Below, one piece after another: positions 1-11,601 of a DNA stretch of 64,000 nucleotides (position 1 is the stretch's first letter; each line of letters begins with the position of its first letter). Below the pieces are notes generated by a model that saw only the letters and a program-made list of their open reading frames with translations, made no database searches and was not told the origin of the DNA. The stretch comes from Daucus carota subsp. sativus (lineage: Eukaryota > Streptophyta > Magnoliopsida > Apiales > Apiaceae). The stretch is taken from assembly GCF_001625215.2 (NCBI RefSeq), contig NC_030389.2, positions 43,017,454-43,081,453 on the forward strand. The letters run 5' to 3'. The position numbers and the translations under genes were made by a program.

Positions 1-971
1 TTCCTCGCCGTTTTTGCATTGGAATGAAACTGTCCCCTTGCCCTTGATACTCACAGTAGATCCATCTCCAAATTTCACCTTCCCGGTCACATGTTCATCC
101 AATTCCCTGAACTTGCCGCGTTGGCCAGTCATATGATTGCTGGCGCCGTTATCCAAATACCAGACTTGTGATTCCCTTTGTTCTTCATTATTTGCTCGTA
201 GTTTTGGAACTACTGTATCTTCCTTCAGCAACATCGACTTGAATTCTGTTTCTCCCACCTCAGCTATCAGTAATGCTGGTTCATCTTCTTGAATTTGAGA
301 AAGATTCGCCTCCTTTTGCACATCTCTCTCCTTGCGGGGCCTGCGACATTCCGCAGCAAAGTGTCCATATGCTTGGCAATTGAAGCATCTCACTCTGCTC
401 CTGTCTCGTCCTCCACGATTTCCCTCTTTCGCACGGTGTTCTCCACCACCTCGAACCCCCTCCTTATTGGTCCGCTTCAACCATTCATCTCGAGTCAGTA
501 GTAACTGGCCCTCGTTGCTTTCTTTCTTCCTCCACTCTTCCTCTGTCAGCAATAGTTGTCCTTGGCTTGTTTCTGTCATTCCTTTTAACCTCTCTTCGTG
601 AGCCGTGAGCGAGCCAACAACTTCTTCCACTGACATCGCCTCTAAGTTGCCAAATTGTTCGATAGCCGATGCAATTTGTAAGAACTTGGAGGGAACTGCT
701 CTGAGTAGCTTTTTGACCACGTATGCTTCCTCTACTTTCTCTCCTAGAGCTCTAATATTGGTGACCAGGCTAGTTAGCTTCAAATAGAACTCATCCAGTG
801 GCTCAGTCTCCTTCATGCGCAGAGCTTCGAATTCACACTTGAGGGTCTGCGCCTTTGCCTTTTTCACCTTGTCTGCCCCTAAGGACATTGTTTTGATTGC
901 GTTCCAAGCCTCCCTGGATGTCTTTTTTTCGGCAATTGACAATAGTATGTCTTCCGGAACTCCTTGGTAAA
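1..971 (-). mobile_element. Copia gag-protease fragment, minus strand (duplicate of 19308-20278)
   Basis: This stretch matches 19308-20278 base for base at an offset of 19307 wherever I compared it. It encodes, on the minus strand, part of a Copia gag with a CCHC zinc knuckle and the start of the protease region. It ends where the LTR of a second Copia begins, which is exactly the same nested-insertion junction as at 20278/20279. It is therefore a duplicate of that junction and not an independent insertion. The left part of the element lies outside the window. Confidence 0.9.
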
Positions 972-1479
972 TGTTACATATTTGATGATGTCACAGGTAT
1001 CTAACTTGTTTAGTGTGCAGAAGCAAATATCAGAGTTTAGCTGGAAATCAGAGTTTAACGACTGCCAGCTGGATCAGAGTTTAAGCGATGATCAGAGTTT
1101 ACAGGCGGCTGATTTTCAGGAGCATATCTGACTAAATAAGGAAGATAAAGATCAAGAGAGATTGTACAGATCAGGACAGCAGAAGGATAGCTACTGATTA
1201 GATTATTTTAGGAAGCAGATAATTATAAATCAATCAGTAGATATCATGTAACTGTGTATATAAACACAGCTTAGGGTTTACTCTACATGAGTTATCAATT
1301 GAATATCATTCGTGTAACCTAGCAGCTCTTAGTGATAAGATATAAATCACTAAGAGATTATTTGTAAACTACTGAGATTTGTGAATAAGAGTTTATTGAA
1401 TTATTCTCTTATACTTGTGTTTGTATTGGATTGTGTTCACTATATTATCATATATATAGTGAGTTTAGTCGGCCTAACA
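972..1479 (+). repeat. LTR of the SIRE-like Copia (duplicate of 20279-20786)
   Basis: A 508-bp LTR that starts TGTTACAT and ends CCTAACA. It is followed after one or two bases by TGGTATCAGAGC, the primer-binding site complementary to initiator tRNA-Met. It matches the 5' LTR at 20279 rather than the 3' LTR at 31487, since it shares the 5' LTR's variants. It therefore came here by duplication of the locus. Confidence 0.9.
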
Positions 1480-1539
1480 AGTGGTATCAGAGCGAGCTCT
1501 GTTGATATACCTACAGTGAGATCTTAATCACACACAATC

Positions 1540-2913
1540 ATGTCTGAGAAATCACAAAACAGTAGATATGAGTCTCTTAGGGTTCCGGTCCTCAGGGCAT
1601 CTGAATATTCTGTCTGGAAAGTTAGAATGATCATGTTTCTGGAATCTATAGATCCAGAATATCTGGATAGAATTTATGATGGTCCACACATGCCAACGAA
1701 GCTCTCTGTTGCAGTGGGAGATGAACCCCAGAAGATGATTCCTAAAGAGAAGAAGGACTATACTCCAGAGGACATCTCATCTATCAGTAAAGATGCAAAG
1801 GTGAAGCATCTGTTGCATAGTGCTCTGGACAATGCTATGTCCAATAGAGTAATTGGATGCAAAACTGCAAAGGAGATATGGGATGCTTTGGAAGTCAGAT
1901 GTCAAGGAACCAAAGCCATCAAAAAGAACAGAAGGACCATACTTACTCAAGAGTATGAACACTTTGATTCAAAATCAGGTGAATCACTGACTGATCTTTA
2001 TGATAGGTTTGTCAAGCTGCTGAATGACTTGTCTCTTGTGGACAAAGAATATGATTTGGAAGACTCAAATCTCAAATTTCTGCTTGCTCTTCCTGAAAAG
2101 TGGGATTTGAAAGTAACCACTATAAGAGACAATCATGATCTTGAAGAGATGTCTCTGGATGAAATCTTTGGAAGGTTGAAAACTCATGAACTTGAGATGG
2201 AGCAAAGGAGCAAACGACATGGTGGGAAACCCAAACCAGTTGCTCTAAAAGTTCAAGAAGATTCAACTGTGAAAAGCAAAGGAAAAGCTCATGTCAAAAA
2301 GTCTGATACTGAGTCATCAAACTCTGATGTTGACTCAGACTCTGATATACCTTCAGACTCTGATGACAGTGATACTGAGATGATGCAGCTGGCAGCACTA
2401 ATGGTGAAAAGCTTCAAGAAGATGGCTTACAAGAACTTCAACAAAGGGAAAAAGTTCTCAAGGAAAGACAGAAACTCTGATAAGAAGGTCTTCAAAAGGA
2501 ATGAAGGCAAAGAAGAAAAATCTGGAAAATCTGATAAGTCTAAATACACCTGCTTCAATTGTGGAGAGAAAGGACATTTTGCAACTGAGTGCAAGAAGGC
2601 TAAGAAAGAAAAGGAACAGGCCTTTATCACAAAGAAGGGGAGTTGGGCAGACTCATCAGAATCAGAGGAAGAAGTCAACTATGCCTTGATGGCAAACATG
2701 GACAACAGCACTGAGACTGTTGAAACTAAGGTACCTCATTCCACTCTTGCTTTTGATACTGAGGATATAACTGAGTTAAGATTGTTTCTTAAAACTCTGC
2801 ATGTTAGTTATAGAGATCAGACCTTAGAAAATGACAGACTAAAATCTGAGATCTTGGATGTTAAGAAAAGGAATGATTATCTTGAAAAAGAACTAGTTCA
2901 GATGCTAGAAGTT
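1540..2913 (+). mobile_element. SIRE-like Copia gag region, cut off at 2913 (duplicate of 20847-22220)
   Basis: The 5' part of a long Copia gag, identical to the one at 20847. It contains a CCHC zinc knuckle (CFNCGEKGHFATEC) and an acidic, serine-rich stretch. Identity with the other copy stops at about 2913/22220. From about 2922 the sequence is instead the flank found downstream of UPL5-like copy A (8732 onward). This marks a rearrangement breakpoint, not a natural end of the element. Confidence 0.9.
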
Positions 2914-3201
2914 AAGAAAAGAACGTTTCGAAGTGAGCAAAACTACATTGATTATTTTTCTTAAAATTCAAATACAAATTTAGTGTTTAGTCCTCTCTCA
3001 TGAATGAAAACAAGAGCTACCATACAATTTAGAGAGAACGGAAAATGATAACCGAATGGATAAATTTACCATTATACCCTTCCTAATGATATACACCGTA
3101 CACGGTAGGCCTTTAGCATTAGTCAAACTAGGGCTTTAGCGTTGACATTTCAACATAGTATATGAATGCGACACTATAGCTAGATTGGTCCTTTTTGTAT
3201 C
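2914..3201. repeat. Downstream flank of a missing UPL5-like copy (paired with 8732-9029)
   Basis: About 280 bp similar to the sequence after the UPL5-like copy A 3' UTR (about 8732-9029). Shared runs include CATTGATTATTTTTCTT and CAAATACAAATTTAGTGTTT. No coding region is seen. It implies that another UPL5-like copy once stood to the left, with everything upstream of its 3' flank replaced at the 2913/2914 junction. Confidence 0.75.
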
Positions 3202-3960
3202 CACTACAACAAACTCGCTTATTTACGACAGAAGTTAGGCCTTCTTTCCCTCGTAAGTTTCGAATTTATGACGGAAATTATCTGTCGTTTTTGCTCCGGT
3301 AGTAAGTTCGAAAAACCATCACAATTTTCCATGGGTGTCGTAAGTTTGATCAAGCGTCGTAAGTTGACCTGGTAGGGCTCACAATTCCAGCATATTCATA
3401 GTTAAACTTACGACGTATAGTCCGTCGTAAGTTGGACATTTTACGACGGAAAGTTCCGTAGTATTTTCATTGTGAACTCATAGTTTCATATTTGGTTCCA
3501 TTCTTGCGCCGAAAAGTTCCGTGGGTAGTTATCTTACGACTGAGCCTATTATGAATATCCGTCGTAAGTCGTAAATTATAGAAAAATCTGGAATTTACAA
3601 CATGTATATCTGTCGTAAGTTTAGATTTATATTCTAAAGCCCCGGCAGGTGATCACTAATTTATGACAGAATACATAACAGTTTCATATAAGTGGGCCCC
3701 ATGTGCCAATAGAATAATAAGCAACTTACGACAGAATTTTCGTCATTTTAAATTCACGGCCCCCAGTTTCTATTTATATAAATTTAAAAATAAGAGAAAT
3801 TAAAAATTAATTTTCAACAATAAATATAGAATTTATGGCTAGAAAATTCCATCGTAAAGTAGAACTTACGACGAAATTCACTATGAACAGATGTCAGAAG
3901 CTGCAGAAACACTAATTTATACGACAGAAATATTTCGTCGTAAGTTTGTCTGTTCATAGG
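3202..3960. mobile_element. CACTA-type transposon end with subterminal repeats (fragment)
   Basis: The stretch opens with CACTACAACAAA, the typical terminal motif of plant CACTA (EnSpm) elements. It then holds about fifteen copies, in both orientations, of a short motif close to TTACGACGGA or its complement. Arrays like this are the usual subterminal transposase-binding region of CACTA elements. No matching right-hand terminus and no transposase ORF is seen, so this is a truncated or internally deleted end. The same end occurs at 9030 at the same distance from a UPL5-like 3' flank. Confidence 0.7.
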
Positions 3961-4890
3961 AAAATTTTAGCTTGCTTTTTGGTTTCCTAGCCAATACTCG
4001 GCATCCAAAATATATATTGAAATATGAACAACCCAATCTATATCCTTTATCAGTAAACTAATCCCTCATTTAGGGAAATATGAGAAGTATCAAATATCAA
4101 ATAATCAAAATTTGATTATTATTATATAAATTTTATTTAATAATAATTAAACTACTATATATGAAAGGACTCAAATGTTTGGTGGGAGCTATTAATGTAA
4201 CAACTATCACACAAACAGAATTACATCACTAACAAAACTATTCATTTCAATTTTTAAAATTCAAACTATTAAATGAATCTATAAAATTCTTATTATTAGA
4301 ATTCAAATAAATAAGGACCATGTTAATATTAGTAGCTAAATACGCATTAATACAAAATTTAATTCAAGACATGTCCATATAAAGACGAAGAAGAATGTGT
4401 ACTTCACAAAAGAGTTATTTAACTTAAAAGGTGTGTTAGACTTCTATGCTAACAAGCTTATGGCCGGCGTCACTCACATGTTTAAAAAAAATTATTATTT
4501 ATAGAAGTATAATGTCTCTTCTTATTTGATTACATTATCATTTTATAATATACAAATTTACATTATATCGTTGTCTAGATATAAAATTTTTATATATTAA
4601 CACTTGATCATATTTTAAATTTTATTAAAAATTAAAATATGATCAAGTGTTAATATATAACACTTTTATAGCTGAACAATAATAGTGTTAATACATATAT
4701 TAAAATTTTTATGTATAAATACATATATTAAAAATGATACTATAATCAAATAAACTGATAATAAAATTATAATAAATAGTAAATTAAAAATTTATTTAAA
4801 TCGGCCCATAACTATTACCAAAGCTAAAATTTGTGATGACTATGAAATTTGGGCACATTTCAAAATTTAAACAGCGAGCCCAAAATGGTT
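3961..4890. other. AT-rich intergenic stretch upstream of UPL5-like copy A
   Basis: No coding region or recognisable element apart from the hairpin at 4591-4659. From about 4740 the sequence resembles the stretch upstream of UPL5-like copy B (about 10550-10950), so the copies share a proximal upstream region. Confidence 0.6.
4591..4659. repeat. Perfect 28-bp inverted repeat (hairpin)
   Basis: Arms at 4591-4618 and 4632-4659 are perfect reverse complements of 28 bp around a 13-bp loop. The arms are AT-rich but contain the non-trivial core CACTTGATCA. It may be a small foldback/MITE remnant. Confidence 0.75.
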
Positions 4891-4896
4891 TGCGGA

Positions 4897-4962
4897 TATA
4901 TAGATGCAAATGTAAATTGAGTTACGCATACACACAAGTAAACAGCTGATAATTAGGGTTTT
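4897..4962 (+). promoter_or_regulatory. Putative core promoter of UPL5-like copy A (TATA-like motif and telo-box)
   Basis: TATATAG at 4897-4903 lies about 130 bp before the start codon. AATTAGGGTTTT at 4951-4962 is a reverse-oriented telo-box (AAACCCTAA), often found near transcription starts or in 5' UTRs of plant housekeeping genes. The telo-box is also present before copy B (about 10871). The assignment is by motif only. Confidence 0.4.
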
Positions 4963-5030
4963 TTCTCTCCAGCCTCGCCGTCTCTAAACTATTCTGCTCG
5001 AAATCAGTGTTCATTCTTACACACACAATT

Positions 5031-8000
5031 ATGTCGCTCATCGATTCCATTTCTTCTCATGGCTCCATTTCTTCTCAGCCGTCGAAATCGAACCCTACCA
5101 TACAGTTCTTTGTAAGATTGTTTTCTGAAATGGAAACATTAGTTATCCGAGCTGATGTTAACGATACAATTGAGCACGTTCTTGATTTGATCCAAGCGAA
5201 ATCTGGAATTCCATTGAACGGGCAGCCGTTAATCTATAAGAGCAAGCAGCTTTACCCGGAGCAAACCCTAGGGCAATGTTGTGTCGAAAATGATGCTGTT
5301 TTACAGCTGGTTGGAGTCATGCCGAGTACTCGTCATGTGAAAGCTCAACAAACAGCTGATGAGATTGTTTCATTGATTTGGAGATTGTGTAAACGGAAAC
5401 CGGGGAATAAATCTTTGGACAGCGAAGCACGTTACCTGATTCGAAGAAACCTCACTGATTATTTCACGGATTTGCTGCCGAGTGATAATGATATGGCTAT
5501 AGGGCATCTGCAGGTATTCTCGTATTCTGGTGTACCAGCCGCGTTAGTTATGTTATATATGTCTCCTGATCATATGATGTTTGGTGATGAGCTTTTACGA
5601 GAGTTGGTTTGGGTCATTTCGTTTATGCCTCCATATTCCTTCCAACAATGTGTCCCTATTTTGATGGAGATTTGCAAGCTGTTGCGTAGGATGCCATATT
5701 ATGCTGACAATGTTATCTTTGACACGTGCCGAACTTGTCTTAGTTCTATGGTGGAATTTATCGAAATTGAGGCAGCAATATTGGATGGAGGTGGATGCAG
5801 TACTAATTTTGTTACTTTAAAAGATATGCTCACATTTGTTCAAGAGGCTGTTGATAAAATAATTCTTACAATGGATGGTGGTATACAACCGTATACAAGT
5901 ATGAGTCCTTCGCTTTCTTTAATGACGGAAGAGCTTCTCCATTTTAAAAGCTTTCTGATGCCTTTAAAAAGGTTTATACATGGCGGTTATTGTTACACGA
6001 AGGCCTCTCAAGGTGAACCTTATATTTTAACATACACGGAAGATTTTAACTTCATGCTTAAGATTTTCTTAAGGCTGTTGAAGAAGATTGATGATTGTCT
6101 TGAACAACTGGAGAAGTTGTTGCCCTCAGAGAGTGAAAATCTTGGGTGCAACCAGTATGTTTTGATCTTAATTGAACTGAATAACATGTCTAAGCACTTT
6201 CCAGTCCTAGCTAGACAATTTTGGAAAACCTTAGGGAGGAGGAAGCTTTCTTTCTGCTATTTAATTATTAAATATGCTACGAGGGGTGAAGATTATAGGT
6301 GGATTTTGGAGCATAAGGATGTGATTGATTCTGAGTGCAGAAGGCATTTGGCAATGATGTTACTTCCACAAGTTAGTGATGAAGATGATGACTACCTAGA
6401 GATCCTTATAGAGAGATCACGATTGTTGGAGGATTCATTTGAGTACATCGCACACGCTGAGGCTGATACACTTCAAGCTGGTTTAACTTTGGAGTTTAAA
6501 GATGAGGAAGCTACTGGCCCCGGTGTACTGAGGGAATGGTTTGTCTTAGTTTGTGAAGCCATCTTTGATCCTCAAACTGCCCTCTTTGTAGCTTGTCCAA
6601 ATGATGGCAGAAGGTTTTTTCCAAATCCAGGTAAGCTTGCTTCTTTTTCAATATAGGTAAATTGAATCCAAAAAGAGGTTAGGTATTTTTCTCCGAGAGG
6701 GAGAGTTCTTTTTTTCCTTTTTCTCTCTTCGGGAACGATTTCCGTTGAATTTTGTGCATCTTAATAGTCTATAGGTTGCATAGACAGTTAGGTAGTACTT
6801 AATTATTAAATCTAATCTTTTTTTAGATCCCCGTTTTCCTTTCATGGTCATTTAGAGTTTAGAATATTAGTTGAGTTGTCCTTTTATATATAGTGAAAGT
6901 TGCTAAATAGATTGCTCTCATCATTAGTATATTAATTATTCTATAAACTGAATGAGGTCAGCTGGGAATAACTCACCTAGTGCTATCATATACCTGATAT
7001 TACCGAGTCCTGATAATTAATTAGTTCAATTTAGAAAATTAATGACTTTTTCTGTTTTGCAGCGTCGAAGGTGGATCCATTGCACCTAGAATACTTCAAG
7101 TTTGCTGGACGAGTAATTGCATTGGCCTTGATGTACAATGTTCAGGTTGGCATTGCCTTTGATAGAGTACTTCTTTTACAATTGGCCGGAAGGAATGTTT
7201 CTCTGGAAGATACACGGGATGCAGATCCAATCTTGTACAGTAGTTGCAAGAGAATATTGGAGATGGATCCTGAGGAAGTTGATGAAGATTCTCTATCTTT
7301 AACATTTACTGTAGAAACCAACAAGCTAGGATGCAGGAATGCTGTGGAGCTCTACCCTGATGGAAAAAATATTGTCGTGAATAGTACAAATAGAGACAAG
7401 TATGTTGCTAGGCTTGTTCAATATCATTTTGTTGATTCTGTTAAGGATCAGGTAGCTCAGTTTGCTCAGGGTTTTGATGATATCATAAGTTCGGGGAGGC
7501 TTAGGAAATCATTTTTCCAATTCTTAGAGCTAGAAGATTTTGACAGGCTGCTGTATGGCAGTGAAAAAGCTATAAGTGTTGAAGATTGGAAGTCTCACAC
7601 TGACTACGATGGCTACGAGGAGACTGATCCTCAAATATGGTGGTTCTGGGAGGTATATGTGAGTCAGTAATACTTCTTTTCTGTAAGATTTTTATGTTTT
7701 AGGCTTATTTTTCTAGTATGAGGTGTTTATATACGCTATGACATGATCCTTCATATTATGCCCCGGGCCTCTTAACCAACACACTATTTTCTAGCTGTTG
7801 GAACCGATTAGAACAAAAGTTTAAATACATCCAGATTTTTTTAACCGTTGGACGGGGTCCCCGTCTAGCGGTTAAAAAACGCTGGATAGACCTTGTCGAG
7901 CCGTTAAAAGGTGCTGAAAATAGGTTAAAATCCTGGCCGCTGAATATTCATCCAAAGGCCAAGAGATGGTGGCCGTTGGTTAAGAGGTCCTTGGCTTTTT

Positions 8001-8509
8001 TACTATTATGAGTTGTTTATATATGCTTTGACATGATCCATCATAATATGCAAATTCTGATGTGTTATCCGCTGATCCTTTCGACTAGCTGTGCACAATG
8101 CAGTTTGTTTTGAATATCCTCCTCATCATAAGTTACATTTTTCCTGTTAGTTGAATTTCATTTATGATATAATTATATTACATCCTTTTCTTTTCGTATG
8201 AGATTAGAGAGAGATAGCTACATAATTATCCATGCTAAATTGCAGACTGTGGCGAGCATGTCAGCAGGGCAGAGAAAAGCTCTCCTATTCTTTTGGACGT
8301 CACTGAAGAATCTACCTGTAGAAGGTTTCGGTGGCTTAACCTGCCGGCTATACATTTACAAGGTGAGTGAGAGCTGCAATCGCCTTCCAACTTCTCAGAC
8401 TTGCTTCTATCGGTTGTGCTTTCCTCCTTACCAATCGTTGAAAGTCATGCAAGATCGTCTAAGTCTCATCACCCAGGATCATGTTGGCTGCAGCTTTGGG
8501 ACCTTTTGA
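5031..8509 (+). CDS. UPL5-like: UPL5-like HECT E3 ubiquitin-protein ligase, copy A (3 exons, 817 aa)
   Basis: Exons are 5031-6630, 7063-7652 and 8246-8509; all four intron ends are GT-AG and the phases agree. The protein starts MSLIDSISS. Residues of about 24-95 form a ubiquitin-like domain (IRADVNDTIEHVLDLIQ, then LIYKSKQLYPEQTL). A helical middle follows, then a HECT domain from about residue 470 (LEFKDEEATGPGVLREWF) to the end. The C-lobe has TCFYRLCFPPY, and the first Cys (residue 783) is the expected ubiquitin-accepting cysteine. The protein ends GCSFGTF, as HECT proteins typically do. Arabidopsis UPL5 has the same layout at about 870 aa and is known to target WRKY53 in leaf senescence; the target here is unknown. 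I chose the ATG at 5031 over upstream non-ATG starts because copy C begins with the same MSLIDS. No break is seen, so the gene is probably functional. Confidence 0.88.
7765..7990. mobile_element. Foldback MITE-like insertion in intron 2 of UPL5-like copy A
   Basis: The ends GGCCTCTTAACCAAC (7766-7780) and GTTGGTTAAGAGGTC (7975-7989) are inverted repeats with one mismatch, about 225 bp apart. The interior contains further GGTTAAAA/TTTTTAACC complementary stretches. There is no coding capacity. It is flanked by a direct repeat of about 50 bp (about 7709-7760 and 7998-8050, both containing TGACATGATCC), which is far longer than a normal target-site duplication. The superfamily is not assigned. 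Confidence 0.6.
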
Positions 8510-9029
8510 GAACATTACATGTCGGGATCGAAACTCTCTTTGTGCTTCACATGAAGCTTGGCTACCTTGTATTTCTAGCAGCAGGGAGGAGTTGATGATG
8601 CAAAAGTAGCATGGCTGAACAAATCTTTGCAAAACTAGCAGGGCAAATAGAACTGCGATCACTAGCTTCTAAATTGCGAGAAATTAATTTATATTTTTTG
8701 TGCTTTAAAATTTTAAAGTTGTAGATTAAAACGTTCCAGAGTGAGCAAGACTATACATTGATTATTTTTCTTGAAATTCAAATACAAATTTAGTGTTTAA
8801 TCAGAAGCATAAGTTAATATACCACAGACCCTCTCATGAATGAAAACAAGAACTACTACATACAATTTAGACAGAACGGAAAATGATAAACGACTAGACA
8901 AATTTAACATATACCCATGATATACGCCGTACACAATAGGCCTTTTAGCATCGGTCAAATTAGGGCTTTAGCGTCGGCATTTCAGCATAGCATATGAATG
9001 CGACACTATAGGTTGGTCCTTTTTGAAGC
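8510..9029. other. 3' UTR and downstream flank of UPL5-like copy A
   Basis: No coding region. The first about 200 bp is likely 3' UTR. From about 8732 the sequence is the flank that is also present at 2922-3201. Confidence 0.6.
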
Positions 9030-9905
9030 CACTACAACAAACTGGAGTATTTACGACGGAAATTAAGCGTTAATTATGTCGAAGTTTCTAATTTACAACG
9101 GAAATTATCCGTCGTTTTTGCTCAAGTAGTAAGTTCGAAAAACCGTCACAATTTTCCACAGGTGTCGTAAGTTTGATCAAGCGTCGCAATTATAAACAAG
9201 CGTCGTAAGTTGACCTGGTAGGACCCACAATTCCAGCATATTCATAGTTAAACTTACGACGTACGGTCCGTCGTAAGTTGGACATTTTAGGACGGAAAGT
9301 TCGTCATATGTTTATTGTGGACCCACGGTTTCGTATATTTGGTTCCGTTCTTGCGACAGTAAGTTTCGTCGGTATTTTCCTCACGACCGAGCCTATTGTG
9401 AACATCTGTCGTAAATTATAGAGAAATATGGAACTTTTGAAATATATATATATCTATCGTAAGTTTAGACTTATATTCTAAAGCCCCTGCAATTTTCTAT
9501 ATTTCTCTATATTTCTGCCATTTTTTACCATTCAAGAATGGTCAAAAACCTGTCCATCCATGCATTCACTATTCAATATATACTTAACAAACATTTTAAC
9601 TATTATACAATCCAAGCAAATATTCAATCCCCAATATCATAATTTTTTTGTCACACACAATTTCATAATTTTCATTAACAAAACATCCCAAACACATAGT
9701 CATACACAAACAAAAGACTAAAACATCCATAAACATCTCCACAAATTCAATTACATTCACACAACTTAATATCAACCCTTAATAACCGGACCTCCACTAG
9801 AGACAACAACATAGGGATGACTCATATCACCGTCTTCAGAGTCCGTACTCTCATTCACTTCCGCCACGCTTAAAGTCAGATATATCCATCACATAATTAA
9901 ACAAC
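9030..9905 (-). mobile_element. CACTA-type transposon end with 3' coding exon (truncated)
   Basis: It begins with CACTACAACAAAC at 9030, followed by TTACGACGGA-type subterminal repeats to about 9480, as at 3202. Farther in, on the minus strand, 9868-9772 reads as a last exon after a TTTAAG acceptor: VAEVNESTDSEDGD, then MSHPYVVVSSGGP, then a stop. I read this as the C-terminal exon of a transposon protein whose 3' side faces the 9030 end. The rest of the element is missing. The protein family of this exon is not verified. Confidence 0.55.
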
Positions 9906-10620
9906 TCACGCTAATGAATATTTATCATCAAAATATTGAACACATTACACTTTAAAATTTTAAAGATTTTGGAAAGGTTATATTTTATAACATTTTCAAC
10001 AAATAGCAGTTTCATTTATCATCTACCACTTATATATGGTTTGAATAAGGGAATAATATGACATGTGTAAAATTTTCAATACAAAAATATGTCTGAAAAT
10101 AGAAATGCTACCTTCTTAAAAAATGATGTTATTAAAAATTTCTAATTAATGTTCTTTGGTATGATCGTAGTGGTATTAGATTGAATTTAATTCGAAATTG
10201 TGTTATGGTTAAATATAATTGAGATATTATCACGTGTTCCAATTATTATTGAATTGATATTTTTTATTTAGAAAAATTGGGTGAGTTAGTTAATTTAAAT
10301 ATTAGTATAATTAATAATATAATGTATCTCCATATTATTAATTTCTTTTTATATCAAACAGATATATATAAGTGGATAAATAAAAATGAAAATAAGTAAA
10401 ATCGATATCAAACCCGTTTTCTTTGTATCAAAATATAGTATTTGAGTTTGTCATGATAGTATCACAAGCTTCTTCGTCTTTACTGCAGTACTCTTGTGGA
10501 AGATAGGATTTGAATTAAATTTTAGAATAATATGGATTTAAGTAACAATACTGTAAATATATATATTAAGAAGAATATAATGTACTCAAATAAAAAAAAT
10601 AAGATTATAATAAATAATAA
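9906..10620. other. AT-rich stretch with nothing recognisable
   Basis: No ORF of note, RNA gene or clear repeat seen. The right end, from about 10550, begins to resemble the region upstream of UPL5-like copy A (about 4740 onward). Confidence 0.5.
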
Positions 10621-10682
10621 ATTTAAAAAGTTATTTGAATCGCTGCCAAACTAAAACTAAAGTTTTAAAACTTGTGATAATT

Positions 10683-10850
10683 ATGAAAATTTGGGACATT
10701 TCAAAATTTTCAAACAAGCCAAAAAAGTATAGATGCAAATGTTAATTGAGCAGACACACCAAATGAAAATTTGGGACCTTTCAAATTTAAAAGGCCCAAA
10801 AAAAGTGTGCTGAAATACTAGATGCAAATGTAAATCGAGTAGATACGCAT
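10683..10850. repeat. Direct duplication of about 80 bp in the upstream region of UPL5-like copy B
   Basis: ATGAAAATTTGGGAC starts at 10683 and again at 10763. Both units run on to TAGATGCAAATGT. Copy A has one such unit (about 4843-4912). The duplication is therefore specific to copy B's upstream region. Confidence 0.7.
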
Positions 10851-10952
10851 ACACACAAGTAAACAGCTAAATAGGGTTTTTCTCCCCAACTATGAGCTCC
10901 AAAATTATTCATTTCAGCCGTCTCTAAATTGTTCATTCTTCTTACACACACA

Positions 10953-11601
10953 ATATCGCCCATCGATTCCTGCAAACCCTAATTGGAAAATTATGCCGCC
11001 CACGGCTCCACTTCTTCTGAGCCATCGAAATCAAACTCTACCATACAGTTCCTTGTAAGATTGTTTTCTGAAATGAAAACATTAATTATTCGATTTGATA
11101 CGATAATCGAAAGCTGGAATTCCATCGAACGTGCAGCCGTCAATTTATAAGAGCAAGCAGCTTTACCCTGAAGAGCAAAGGAGCAAACCCTAGGGGAATT
11201 CGGCCTCATGTGAAAGCTGAACAGTTAGCTGATGAGATTTTTTCATCGATTTGGGGATTGTCTAAACGGAATTCGGGGATTGAATTATCTTGGGACAGTG
11301 AAGCACGTTACCTGATTAGAAGAAACCTGACTTGTTATTTCACTGATTTGCTGCCGAGTGATGATGGCATGGCTCTATACAGGGCATTTGCAGGTATTTT
11401 CGTATTCCGGTGCACCAGCTGCTTTAACAATGTTATATATGTCTATATATCATATGATATTTTGGGAGGAGTTGATTATTTATGTTGATTTTTTTGCTGA
11501 CCTGAAATATCTCCCAACAATATATCCCTACATTTTTAGAGATTTGGCAAGGCGTTGCGTGCGACGCCATATTACCGCAACAATATTATGTATCCCCGTG
11601 G
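10953..11601 (+). pseudogene. UPL5-like copy B, decayed 5' part
   Basis: Similar to the first about 700 bp of copies A and C. The start codon context is degraded (ATATCGCCCATCG where A has ATGTCGCTCATCG), and the reading frame in the ubiquitin-like region is broken by internal deletions. A readable part (about 11210-11490) gives ADEIFSSIWGLSKRN, then ARYLIRRNLTCYFTDLLPS, as in the middle of UPL5-like proteins. The similarity stops at about 11600, before the HECT region, and an inverted UPL5-like fragment follows directly. Some parts resemble A (5' leader, telo-box) and others C (CATATTACCGCAAC), which suggests exchange between copies. It cannot make a ligase. Confidence 0.85.

Noticed and set aside
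289-787. Plus-strand ORFs of 60-89 aa at 289-787 and again at 19596-20094
   Set aside because: Antisense shadows of the Copia gag on the minus strand. They appear twice because the region is duplicated.
6648-6851. 67-aa minus-strand ORF
   Set aside because: Lies in intron 1 of UPL5-like copy A and has no recognisable content.
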